10,807 nucleotides of DNA from Alphaproteobacteria bacterium (GTDB lineage: Bacteria > Pseudomonadota > Alphaproteobacteria > Rhizobiales > Aestuariivirgaceae): positions 481 through 11,287 of the forward strand of contig VAZZ01000280.1 in assembly GCA_005884715.1 (NCBI GenBank), read 5' to 3'. The position numbers were made by a program, and so were the translations under genes. Under the pieces are notes generated by a model that made no database searches, was not told the DNA's origin, and worked only from the letters and a program-made list of their open reading frames with translations. This document shows, piece after piece, positions 1 through 5,934 of the stretch (the stretch's first letter is position 1; each line of letters begins with the position of its first letter).

Positions 1-61
1 CCTAGACTGCGCTTATTCAGGGGATCACTTTCTCCGGGATGACGGAAAATTTTGGGAAACA

Positions 62-90
62 TTGACGCCGCCCGAGGTTTGTCGTTTGAT
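62..90 (+). promoter_or_regulatory. Candidate sigma70-type promoter for the ABC importer operon
   Basis: TTGACG at 62-67 and TTTGAT at 85-90 are separated by 17 bases, close to the TTGACA-N17-TATAAT pattern (5/6 and 4/6 matches). Transcription would start near 97 and leave a leader of about 30 bases before the ATG at 128. The upstream in-frame ATG at 62 would fall inside this -35 box, which supports the start at 128. This is a by-eye match only. Confidence 0.35.
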
Positions 91-127
91 CCGCCGCGCC
101 AAAACAGAAAGACAGAGAGGTTATGCC

Positions 128-1138
128 ATGGTCTGGTCCCCCAATCGTCGCGACATCATCAAGGCGGGCAGTGCTGCAGTGCTGACGGGCTTTGCCCTTC
201 GTTCCGCTTTTGCCGAGGACATTCCGGTGAAGCCCGAGGCAGGTGCCATAAAAATGGGCATCGAGCCGTGGCTGGGCTACGGCCAGTGGCACATCGCCGC
301 CAAGAAGGGCCTGTTCAAGGCTGCAGGCCTCGAAAGCGTCGAGATCGTCAATTTCAACACCGATGCCGACATCAATGCGGCGCTTGCCGCAGGCCAGCTA
401 CAATGCGGCAATATCGCCACCCATACGGCGATGAACTTCATTGCCGCGGGCCTCCCGATCAAGATCGTGGCGCTGCTCGATGTCTCGAAGACGGCGGATG
501 CCATGATTTCCGATGGCTCGATCACTGACATCAAGGGCCTCAAGGGCAAGCAGGTCGCCTATGAGGAAGGCACTACCAGCGACATTCTCTTGAACTATGC
601 GCTGAGCCACAACGGCATGACCATCGCCGATATCGAGAAGGTGCCAATGCCGGCATCGGACGCGGGCTCGGCCCTGATCGCCGGCAAGGTGCCGGTCGCC
701 GTCACCTATGAGCCCTATCTCACCCTTGCGATGCAGCAGAATCCTAAGGTCAAGATGATCTACAGCGCGGGCGAGAATCCGGGGCTCATCTCCGACGTCT
801 TCGTGGTGCGCGAGGAATTCCTCAAGGAGAAGCCGGGCCAGATCGTCGCTCTTCTGAAGGCCTGGGATGCAGCCCTTGCCGATTATCGCAAGGATACCGC
901 GGGCGGCCGCGCCATCATTTCGCAAGCCGTTGGCGCCAAGCCCGAAGAGCTCGCCACCGCCTTCGACGGCGTCGTCTATTATTCGCTCGCCGAGAACAAG
1001 ACGGAACTTTCCGGCAATTTCACTACCAAGGTCATTCCGGAAGTCCACAAGGCGGCCCGCACGGCCGGCATCCTGAAGAAGGATGTCGATCTTTCGAGCG
1101 CCATCGATCCGCGGTTCGTGGATGCGGCGACCAAGTAA
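128..1138 (+). CDS. ABC transporter substrate-binding protein, NitT/TauT/SsuA type
   Basis: Periplasmic solute-binding protein that would deliver a small ligand to the importer encoded by the next two genes. The start at 128 has AGAGAGG 7 bases upstream and gives 336 aa, normal for the family. The N-terminus carries a twin-arginine-like signal (NRRDIIKAG, residues 6-14), a hydrophobic stretch and a likely cleavage site after AFA (residue 29). The mature part begins with IKMGIEPWLGYGQWHIAAKK, then a GLFKAAGL segment and a DINAALAAGQLQCGN segment, as in NMT1/SsuA/TauA proteins. In that family ligands include nitrate, taurine, alkanesulfonates and thiamine precursors, and the sequence does not distinguish among them. 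A Tat rather than Sec signal is inferred from the RR pair. The stop overlaps the permease start by 17 bases. Confidence 0.9.
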   Translation: MVWSPNRRDIIKAGSAAVLTGFALRSAFAEDIPVKPEAGAIKMGIEPWLGYGQWHIAAKKGLFKAAGLESVEIVNFNTDADINAALAAGQLQCGNIATHTAMNFIAAGLPIKIVALLDVSKTADAMISDGSITDIKGLKGKQVAYEEGTTSDILLNYALSHNGMTIADIEKVPMPASDAGSALIAGKVPVAVTYEPYLTLAMQQNPKVKMIYSAGENPGLISDVFVVREEFLKEKPGQIVALLKAWDAALADYRKDTAGGRAIISQAVGAKPEELATAFDGVVYYSLAENKTELSGNFTTKVIPEVHKAARTAGILKKDVDLSSAIDPRFVDAATK

Positions 1139-1937
1139 GGCGGGCAATTTCGCCCGTCTTTTCACCCTCGGCGGACGCATCGGCGCGGCGGAATTCCTCG
1201 GCATCGCTGCCGCGGTGTTCGCCGTGCTCGGCCTCCTCTGGCTTGCGAGTACATGGGCGGGCCTGGTGCGCCCGCTCTTCCTGCCGTCACCCGGCCAGGT
1301 CGTGGCAAGGCTTGCCGAATTATGGGGCTCGGGCCAGCTCATGGCCGATATGAGCATCAGCATCTATCGCATCACTTTGGGTTTTCTGATCTCGACCGTC
1401 ATCGCGCTGCCGGTCGGCATTCTCATCGGCAGCTATCGCGGCTGGGAAGCGGCGATCGAACCCTTCGTCGATTTCATCCGCTATATGCCGGTCGTCGCTT
1501 TCGTGCCGCTCACCATCCTGTGGACCGGCACTGGCGATGCGCAGAAGTTCCTCATCATCTTCATCGGCACCTTCTTCCAGCAGGTGCTCTTGGTGATGGA
1601 CAATGTGAAATCCGTCCCGCGCGATTTCATCCAGCTCGGCCGCACGCTTGAAATGCCGGAATGGCGCATCCTGCGCGGCATCATCCTGCCCTCGGCCATG
1701 CCCGCCATCTGGGATTCGATGCGCATCAGCCTCGGCTGGGCCTGGACGTGGCTGGTCGTCGCCGAACTGGTCGCTGCGACTTCGGGCCTCGGCTACCGCA
1801 TCACTACCGCGCAGCGCTTCTTCCAGACCGATCTCATCTTCGGCTATCTCCTGCTCCTCGGCATCCTCGGCCTCGCCACCGACCAGGCGATGAAATATTC
1901 GGGCCGCCGCCTGTTCCGCTATCTTGAGGTCAGGTGA
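1122..1937 (+). CDS. ABC transporter permease, SsuC/TauC type
   Basis: Inner-membrane channel subunit of the importer, 271 aa. About six hydrophobic segments are visible, near residues 24-44, 85-104, 117-136, 142-160, 205-220 and 238-256. The cytoplasmic EAA-type loop that docks on the ATPase lies around residues 171-192 (GRTLEMPEWRILRGIILP), with the family's conserved G and the I-LP end. The segment EPFVDFIRYMPVVAFVPL is typical of the NitT/TauT permease subgroup. The start at 1122 lies inside the upstream gene with no strong Shine-Dalgarno, so translational coupling is likely. An earlier in-frame ATG at 1083 would lengthen the overlap and add an atypical N-terminus. The TGA stop shares its last base with the ATG of the ATPase gene (TGATG). 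Confidence 0.9.
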   Translation: MRRPSKAGNFARLFTLGGRIGAAEFLGIAAAVFAVLGLLWLASTWAGLVRPLFLPSPGQVVARLAELWGSGQLMADMSISIYRITLGFLISTVIALPVGILIGSYRGWEAAIEPFVDFIRYMPVVAFVPLTILWTGTGDAQKFLIIFIGTFFQQVLLVMDNVKSVPRDFIQLGRTLEMPEWRILRGIILPSAMPAIWDSMRISLGWAWTWLVVAELVAATSGLGYRITTAQRFFQTDLIFGYLLLLGILGLATDQAMKYSGRRLFRYLEVR

Positions 1938-2749
1938 TGGCGGCGCCGAAATTGTCCATTCGCGGTCTCGGCAAGACCTTTATCTCCGACCGCGCCACCA
2001 CCGTGGCGCTCGCCGGCGTCGATCTCGACATCCATGACAATGAATTCGTGGCGCTGGTCGGCACCTCGGGCTGCGGCAAGTCAACACTTCTGTCGATTGC
2101 CGCCGGCCTTGAAACGCAGGATGCGGGCTCGATCAAAATCGACGGGGTGGATATCGAGACGCCCGGTCTCGATCGCGGCGTCGTCTTCCAGAGCTATACG
2201 CTGCTGCCCTGGCTCAGCGCTCAAGCGAATGTGGAATTCGCGCTCAAGGCGTCGGGGAAGTCATCGGCCGAGGCCGCCGAGATCGCCCGCGACCATATGC
2301 ATCTCGTCGGCCTCGATGGTTTCGAGAAGGCATACCCTGCCGAATTGTCGGGCGGCATGAAACAGCGCGTCGCCATTGCCCGCGCACTTTCCTACCGGCC
2401 CAAGATGCTTTTGATGGACGAACCGTTCGGCGCGCTCGATGCGCTGACCCGGCATCACATGCAGGAGCTTCTCACCGGCATCTGGGAGCGCCACCGCCTC
2501 ACCGTGCTGTTCATCACCCATGATGTCGAGGAGGCGGTCTATCTGTCGGACCGCGTGGCGGTGATGACCAACCGACCGGGGCGCATCAAGACCATCGTGC
2601 CGGTCACGCTGCCCCGGCCGCGCCGCTATACGATGGCGGCGACGCCGCAATTCCAGGCCTTCCATAGGGAAGTGATGGAGGCGATCCGCAGCGAATCGCT
2701 GGCCGCCGCGGGCTTCGGCGCCGCTCTCGGTCCATCTGATGGCGCTTGA
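1937..2749 (+). CDS. ABC transporter ATP-binding protein, SsuB/TauB type
   Basis: Nucleotide-binding subunit that powers the importer, 270 aa. All catalytic motifs are visible: Walker A GTSGCGKST (residues 42-50), Q-loop VVFQSYTLLPW (Q84), signature LSGGMKQR (137-144), Walker B MLLMDEP (157-163), D-loop GALD and switch histidine in FITHDVEEA (H195). The sequence VVFQSYTLLPW and the TNRPGRI segment near residues 212-218 are typical of the nitrate/sulfonate/taurine importer ATPases. The ATG at 1937 overlaps the permease stop and has GAGG at 1926-1929; a GTG at 1934 is an alternative that adds one residue. It is the last gene of the operon and is followed within 5 bases by a palindromic repeat. 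Confidence 0.93.
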   Translation: MAAPKLSIRGLGKTFISDRATTVALAGVDLDIHDNEFVALVGTSGCGKSTLLSIAAGLETQDAGSIKIDGVDIETPGLDRGVVFQSYTLLPWLSAQANVEFALKASGKSSAEAAEIARDHMHLVGLDGFEKAYPAELSGGMKQRVAIARALSYRPKMLLMDEPFGALDALTRHHMQELLTGIWERHRLTVLFITHDVEEAVYLSDRVAVMTNRPGRIKTIVPVTLPRPRRYTMAATPQFQAFHREVMEAIRSESLAAAGFGAALGPSDGA

Positions 2750-2753
2750 TGAT

Positions 2754-2862
2754 CCTTCCCCCTTGCGGGGAAGGTGGCGAGCGTAGCGAGCCGGATGGGG
2801 GTATCTTCCCTAAAAGAACACCCACCCCTTCGGGCCTACCCCTTCCCGCAAGGCGGAGGGAA
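2754..2862. repeat. RIME-like palindromic intergenic repeat
   Basis: The left part has a perfect hairpin CCTTCCCC-CTTGC-GGGGAAGG (2754-2774). The right part (about 2823-2862, with CCCTTCCCGCAAGGCGGAGGG) is an imperfect reverse complement of the left, so the whole unit could fold as one long cruciform, and flanking ATGAT/ATCAT bases extend the symmetry slightly. Such mosaic palindromes are widespread in rhizobial genomes. The element follows the ATPase gene directly and may act as a transcript 3' end or attenuator, but it has no T-run. No open reading frame of note lies in it. Confidence 0.6.
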
Positions 2863-2925
2863 TGATACCGAGTGCTATTCCTTCACCGCCGTTCAGCACA
2901 CTAGCTGGCTTGCCATGGCATTAAA

Positions 2926-2936
2926 TTGTATGACAA
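2926..2936. promoter_or_regulatory. Candidate GntR/FadR-type operator upstream of the AraD1-like gene
   Basis: TTGT-ATG-ACAA is a perfect 4+4 dyad and fits the TNGTNNNACNA pattern known for FadR-subfamily GntR repressors, which often control sugar-acid genes. It lies 36 bases before the AraD1-like start, where an operator would be expected. No GntR gene is present in the window. A short motif like this can occur by chance. Confidence 0.4.
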
Positions 2937-2972
2937 CAAACGGAGCGAATTCTGAAGGAAGGCTTAGGGAAC

Positions 2973-3965
2973 ATGCTGCTGTCACAGGTGAAGCACAAGG
3001 GCGCGGCCGCGGTGGTCGCGCGCGAATTGGGATCGGCCGGCCGCATCGTGAAGAATGCGCAGGGCGTCTATGAACTGGCGCTCGAAGCGGCCGACCAGTC
3101 AAAGCCGCTCACCGATGTGATCCGCGAACATGGCCTTGGCGATAGCCTCGATCTCGAACGCGCCTATGCTGCGGGCGATCTCCTTTCGCCAATCGGCCAT
3201 CCCAATCCGGCCAATCTTCATCTGACCGGCACCGGCCTCACCCATCTGGGCTCGGCGGCGACGCGCGATGCCATGCACAAGAACCTGGCCGAGAAGGACA
3301 AGGAGACCCTGACCGATTCGATGAAGATCTTCCGCATGGGCCTCGAAGGCGGCAAGCCTCAGCCAGGCCAGATCGGCGTGCAGCCGGAATGGTTCTATAA
3401 GGGCAATGGCGCAACCGCCACCGGACCCGGCGAGCCGCTGATGTCGCCGGGCTTCGCGCTTGACGGCGGCGAAGAGCCGGAAGTGGCCGGCATCTATGTC
3501 ATCGCCAGCAATGGAATGCCCTTCCGCATCGGCTTCACTCTCTCCAATGAATTCTCCGATCATGTGACCGAGCGGATGAACTATCTCTATCTCGCCCATT
3601 CGAAATTGCGTCCCGCAAGCTTCGGGCCGGAGATCAGGGTGGGCGCACCGCCTGCCGATATTCGCGGCATGTCGCGCATCAAGCGGGAGGGCAAGGTGAT
3701 CTGGGAAAAGCCGTTCCTCTCGGGCGAGGCCAATATGTCCCACACCTTCGCCAATCTGGAGCATCATCACTTCAAATATCGACTGTTTCGCCAGCCCGGA
3801 GATGTTCACATTCACATGTTCGGTACGGCGACCCTGTCCTTCGCCGATGGGATCAAGGCCGAGGAAGGCGATGTTTTCGAGATCGAATGCGCAGAGTTTG
3901 GCCTGCCCCTGCGCAATCCGTTGAAGATCGCGAAAGAGCCGGCCGTCACCGTCCGTGTTCTATAG
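2973..3965 (+). CDS. araD1: AraD1/GguC family protein (fumarylacetoacetate-hydrolase fold)
   Basis: Cytoplasmic protein of 330 aa resembling the AraD1/GguC group of FAH-fold proteins found beside sugar-acid catabolic genes in rhizobia. Diagnostic pieces are GTGLTHLGSAATRDAMH (residues 86-102), QPEWFYKGNG (137-146) and the C-terminal half. In that half E168 and E170 of EEPEVAGIY, with E193 of LSNEFSDH, line up with the usual FAH metal triad (E, E, D); here the third ligand is Glu rather than Asp. FAH-fold enzymes cleave or dehydrate 2-oxo acids with Mg or Mn. The exact reaction of the AraD1 group is not something I can settle; a role on 2-keto-3-deoxy sugar acids is inferred from the family name and the sugar-acid dehydratase in the window. 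GAAGGAAGG lies 10 bases before the ATG. The gene end overlaps the convergent HxlR gene by 20 bases. Confidence 0.82.
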   Translation: MLLSQVKHKGAAAVVARELGSAGRIVKNAQGVYELALEAADQSKPLTDVIREHGLGDSLDLERAYAAGDLLSPIGHPNPANLHLTGTGLTHLGSAATRDAMHKNLAEKDKETLTDSMKIFRMGLEGGKPQPGQIGVQPEWFYKGNGATATGPGEPLMSPGFALDGGEEPEVAGIYVIASNGMPFRIGFTLSNEFSDHVTERMNYLYLAHSKLRPASFGPEIRVGAPPADIRGMSRIKREGKVIWEKPFLSGEANMSHTFANLEHHHFKYRLFRQPGDVHIHMFGTATLSFADGIKAEEGDVFEIECAEFGLPLRNPLKIAKEPAVTVRVL

Positions 3966-4362
3966 GTTGCGCGGCACCTGACATCACGGCCGAACTTGCT
4001 TCGAAGGTTGCACGGGCCGTTTCGAAGTCGGCGCGGGACTCGGCCGTCCAGTCGAGTATCGCCCTGGCAAATTTCAGGAAACGCTCGCCAAGGCCGGTCA
4101 GGCGGTATTCCACGCGTGCCGCCACGACGGCAAAGACTTTGCGCGAAATCAAGCCATCGCGCTCCAGCTGTTTCAATGTCCGGGTCAGCACCCGCGATGA
4201 AATCGGGCGGACCCGTGCGATCTTTCGCTTCAAATCGGTGAAGCGTATTGAACCGCCATCGATCATATGGATGGTGAGCACACTCCATCGGTCGCCAAGG
4301 CGCGACAGAATCTCGCGGGCGAAAATATCGTGATCATCGTTCTTTATTGGCGCGACCTTCAT
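3946..4362 (-). CDS. HxlR-family winged-helix transcriptional regulator
   Basis: DNA-binding regulator of 138 aa, normal for the family. The HxlR core is clear: EILSRLGDRWSVLTIHMI (residues 17-34), RFTDLKRKI (40-48), then SSRVLTRTLKQLERDGLISR (55-74) as the recognition region, and ARVEYRLTGLGERF (82-95) as the wing. Many HxlR proteins begin with a conserved Cys-Pro that senses oxidants or aldehydes. This one has no cysteine anywhere, so thiol sensing is excluded and the signal is unknown. Its ATG overlaps the cyclase stop as ATGA (4362-4359), giving a coupled cyclase-regulator operon. The 3' end overlaps the convergent AraD1-like gene by 20 bases. Family assignment is firm; the target is unknown. 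Confidence 0.87.
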   Translation of the reverse strand: MKVAPIKNDDHDIFAREILSRLGDRWSVLTIHMIDGGSIRFTDLKRKIARVRPISSRVLTRTLKQLERDGLISRKVFAVVAARVEYRLTGLGERFLKFARAILDWTAESRADFETARATFEASSAVMSGAAQPIEHGR

Positions 4363-5051
4363 GAAGCCCGACCCAGAATGGCCGGCCGCACATCGAGCGG
4401 CTTTGCCCGGCCGGTGAGATTGACGCAGACCGTCCTTGGAAACAGGCCGAGAATGGCCGTGTCGCCGGCCACCTCGGCAACGAGGCGGAACAGGTCTTCC
4501 GAAATGACGATATCGGCGCCGAAACGGCGCGTCTGCCTTTCGAGCCGGCTCGCTATATTGACGGTGTCGCCGAACACGCTGGTTCCGCCATTGCGACCGG
4601 CCAGCCGGCCCAGCATCACCGGGCCGGCATGGATTCCGATTCCTACCCTGACGGCATCGAGCTGGCTGCGCCGGCGCCATTCGGACCAGCATTCCATCTC
4701 GCGCAGGATCGTGAAGGCGCAGCGCAGCGCCCGGAAAGCCTGCGCGGCCAGCGGCACATTGGCCTTCCATACGGCCAGGAGCGTATCGCCGAAATGATCG
4801 ACGATGGCGGCATTGTGCATGGTGGTGGCATGGCTGGTGCGCTGGTAGAAATCGCAGAGGAGCAGATAGGCCTCCTCTGGGCCCAGCGTTTCGCAATGCT
4901 CGGTATAGCCCACAATATCGGCGAACAGGGTGACCGCGGATGTCACTTGCGGCAGAGCACCGGGCTGCCAGGCCTCGCCTGCGGCACCTGGCCATTGGCT
5001 CTCTTGCGCAAGATTGAAACGATGCTGATGCATGGATGATCGCCCGGGCAT
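4359..5051 (-). CDS. Class III adenylate/guanylate cyclase, soluble single domain
   Basis: Predicted to make cAMP (or cGMP) from ATP (or GTP) in the cytoplasm. The 230 aa hold a short N-terminus (about 40 residues) without membrane segments and one catalytic domain. Visible catalytic features are FADIVGYT with metal Asp D45, HFGD with the second metal Asp D89, GIGIHAGPVMLG (137-148), and VFGDTVNIASRLE with transition-state N165 and R169. The base-recognition position before the FGDTVN segment is Ser (S158), as in class IIIb enzymes. The position usually held by the base-binding Lys, four residues before D89, is Asp (D85), so substrate choice is uncertain. The start at 5051 has GAAG 7 bases upstream; ATG at 5033 is an alternative. 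It is followed by, and overlaps by 4 bases, the HxlR gene. Confidence 0.85.
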   Translation of the reverse strand: MPGRSSMHQHRFNLAQESQWPGAAGEAWQPGALPQVTSAVTLFADIVGYTEHCETLGPEEAYLLLCDFYQRTSHATTMHNAAIVDHFGDTLLAVWKANVPLAAQAFRALRCAFTILREMECWSEWRRRSQLDAVRVGIGIHAGPVMLGRLAGRNGGTSVFGDTVNIASRLERQTRRFGADIVISEDLFRLVAEVAGDTAILGLFPRTVCVNLTGRAKPLDVRPAILGRAS

Positions 5052-5074
5052 ATTGCGTCTTCAAGCGCAATATG
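5049..5074. promoter_or_regulatory. 9-base inverted repeat over the cyclase start codon
   Basis: CATATTGCG (5049-5057) and CGCAATATG (5066-5074) are perfect inverted arms around an 8-base spacer. On the cyclase mRNA the start AUG is the last three bases of the 3' arm and a weak GAAG Shine-Dalgarno sits in the loop. The structure could be a protein-binding operator or an RNA hairpin that hides the start codon. The dyad is seen directly; either function is inference. Confidence 0.5.
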
Positions 5075-5214
5075 GGGGGCCGGAGTCGCCGAAGTTGGGC
5101 CGAATGGGTCGTTATTTCCTGCATCTGTCACAGGTCCGACCCTCGCCATAATTTGATACACTTTTCTCAGTCGAATGACTTTACTTACGGTCGGCCGGGT
5201 GTTGGGATCACCTC

Positions 5215-5934
5215 ATGGACTCGACACCACATATCGCTGTTGTCGACGATCATCGCGATATCCGTGATCTGGTGGGTAAATACCTCACCAAGCATGGCTA
5301 TCGCGTCAGCATCGCGGAGAACGCCCAGGCCCTGCGCCGGCTTCTCGACCGCAGCGCCCTCGACCTCATCGTCCTCGACATCATGATGCCGGGCGAGGAT
5401 GGGCTGTCACTGTGCCGCTACGTGCGCAGCACCACCGAGGTGCCGATCATTCTCCTGACTGCCATGACCGAGGAAACCGACCGGATCGTCGGGCTCGAGC
5501 TCGGCGCCGATGATTATCTCGGCAAACCGTTCAATCCGCGCGAGCTCCTGGCCCGCATCAAGGCGGTGCTCCGCCGCGTCACCAGCCTGCCGCCACAACG
5601 CGGGCGAAACAAGGCGAAGCAGTTGAAGTTCGACCGCTGGAGCCTCGATGTCGGCCGCCGCGAGCTTCTGGGTGCCGATGGTGTCGCGGTGCCGCTCAGC
5701 ACCGCCGAATACCGTCTGCTTTGTGCGTTCCTGGATCATGCCGGGCTGGTGCTCAGCCGCGACCAGCTTCTCGACCTGACCGTCGGGCGGACCGCCGAGC
5801 TGTTCGATCGCAGCATCGACAATCAGGTGTCGCGGTTGCGCAAGAAGATCGAGGTCGATCCGAAGGCGCCGGCGCTGATCAAGACGCATTGGGGCGGCGG
5901 CTATTGCTTCGCCGCCGGTGTGGAGCAGGCGTGA
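5215..5934 (+). CDS. OmpR/PhoB-family response regulator
   Basis: DNA-binding response regulator of 239 aa, partner of the downstream histidine kinase. The receiver domain (residues 5-120) has the acidic pair D11/D12, phosphoacceptor D55 in LIVLDIMMPGEDG, T82 and K104 in GKPFNPRELLARIKAVLRR. A basic linker follows, then an OmpR-type winged-helix domain (about 133-235) with ELLGADGVAVPLSTAEYRLL, the recognition segment FDRSIDNQVSRLRKKIE (197-213) and the terminal wing THWGGGYCF. GGGA at 5204-5207 is 7 bases before the ATG. It is divergent from the cyclase gene with 163 bases between the starts, and its TGA overlaps the kinase ATG (TGATG). The regulated genes are not known. Confidence 0.93.
   Translation: MDSTPHIAVVDDHRDIRDLVGKYLTKHGYRVSIAENAQALRRLLDRSALDLIVLDIMMPGEDGLSLCRYVRSTTEVPIILLTAMTEETDRIVGLELGADDYLGKPFNPRELLARIKAVLRRVTSLPPQRGRNKAKQLKFDRWSLDVGRRELLGADGVAVPLSTAEYRLLCAFLDHAGLVLSRDQLLDLTVGRTAELFDRSIDNQVSRLRKKIEVDPKAPALIKTHWGGGYCFAAGVEQA

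Noticed and set aside
62..127. ATG at 62 as the start of the binding protein
   Set aside because: It would put an Arg-rich, non-hydrophobic 22-residue extension before the Tat-like signal and lacks a ribosome site; ATG at 128 has AGAGAGG at the right distance.
398..1363. Minus-strand open frame of 321 codons
   Set aside because: It lies antisense to the ABC binding-protein and permease genes, has low-complexity Arg/Ala/Asp-rich content and no family features; it is a GC-rich shadow frame.
2754..2774. Hairpin as a classical intrinsic terminator of the ABC operon
   Set aside because: The stem is strong but is followed by TGGCGAGCG rather than a T-run; it is kept only as a repeat with possible 3'-end function.
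3946..5124. A single 392-residue fusion protein reading through the cyclase region into HxlR
   Set aside because: The first 254 residues are the cyclase gene in a wrong frame (Arg-rich, no domain). The HxlR ATG at 4362 gives a normal family length and overlaps the cyclase stop as ATGA.
5153..5185. Possible promoter TTGATA ... TTTACT before the response regulator
   Set aside because: The spacing is about 21 bases and the box at the proper distance is poor, so no promoter is called.
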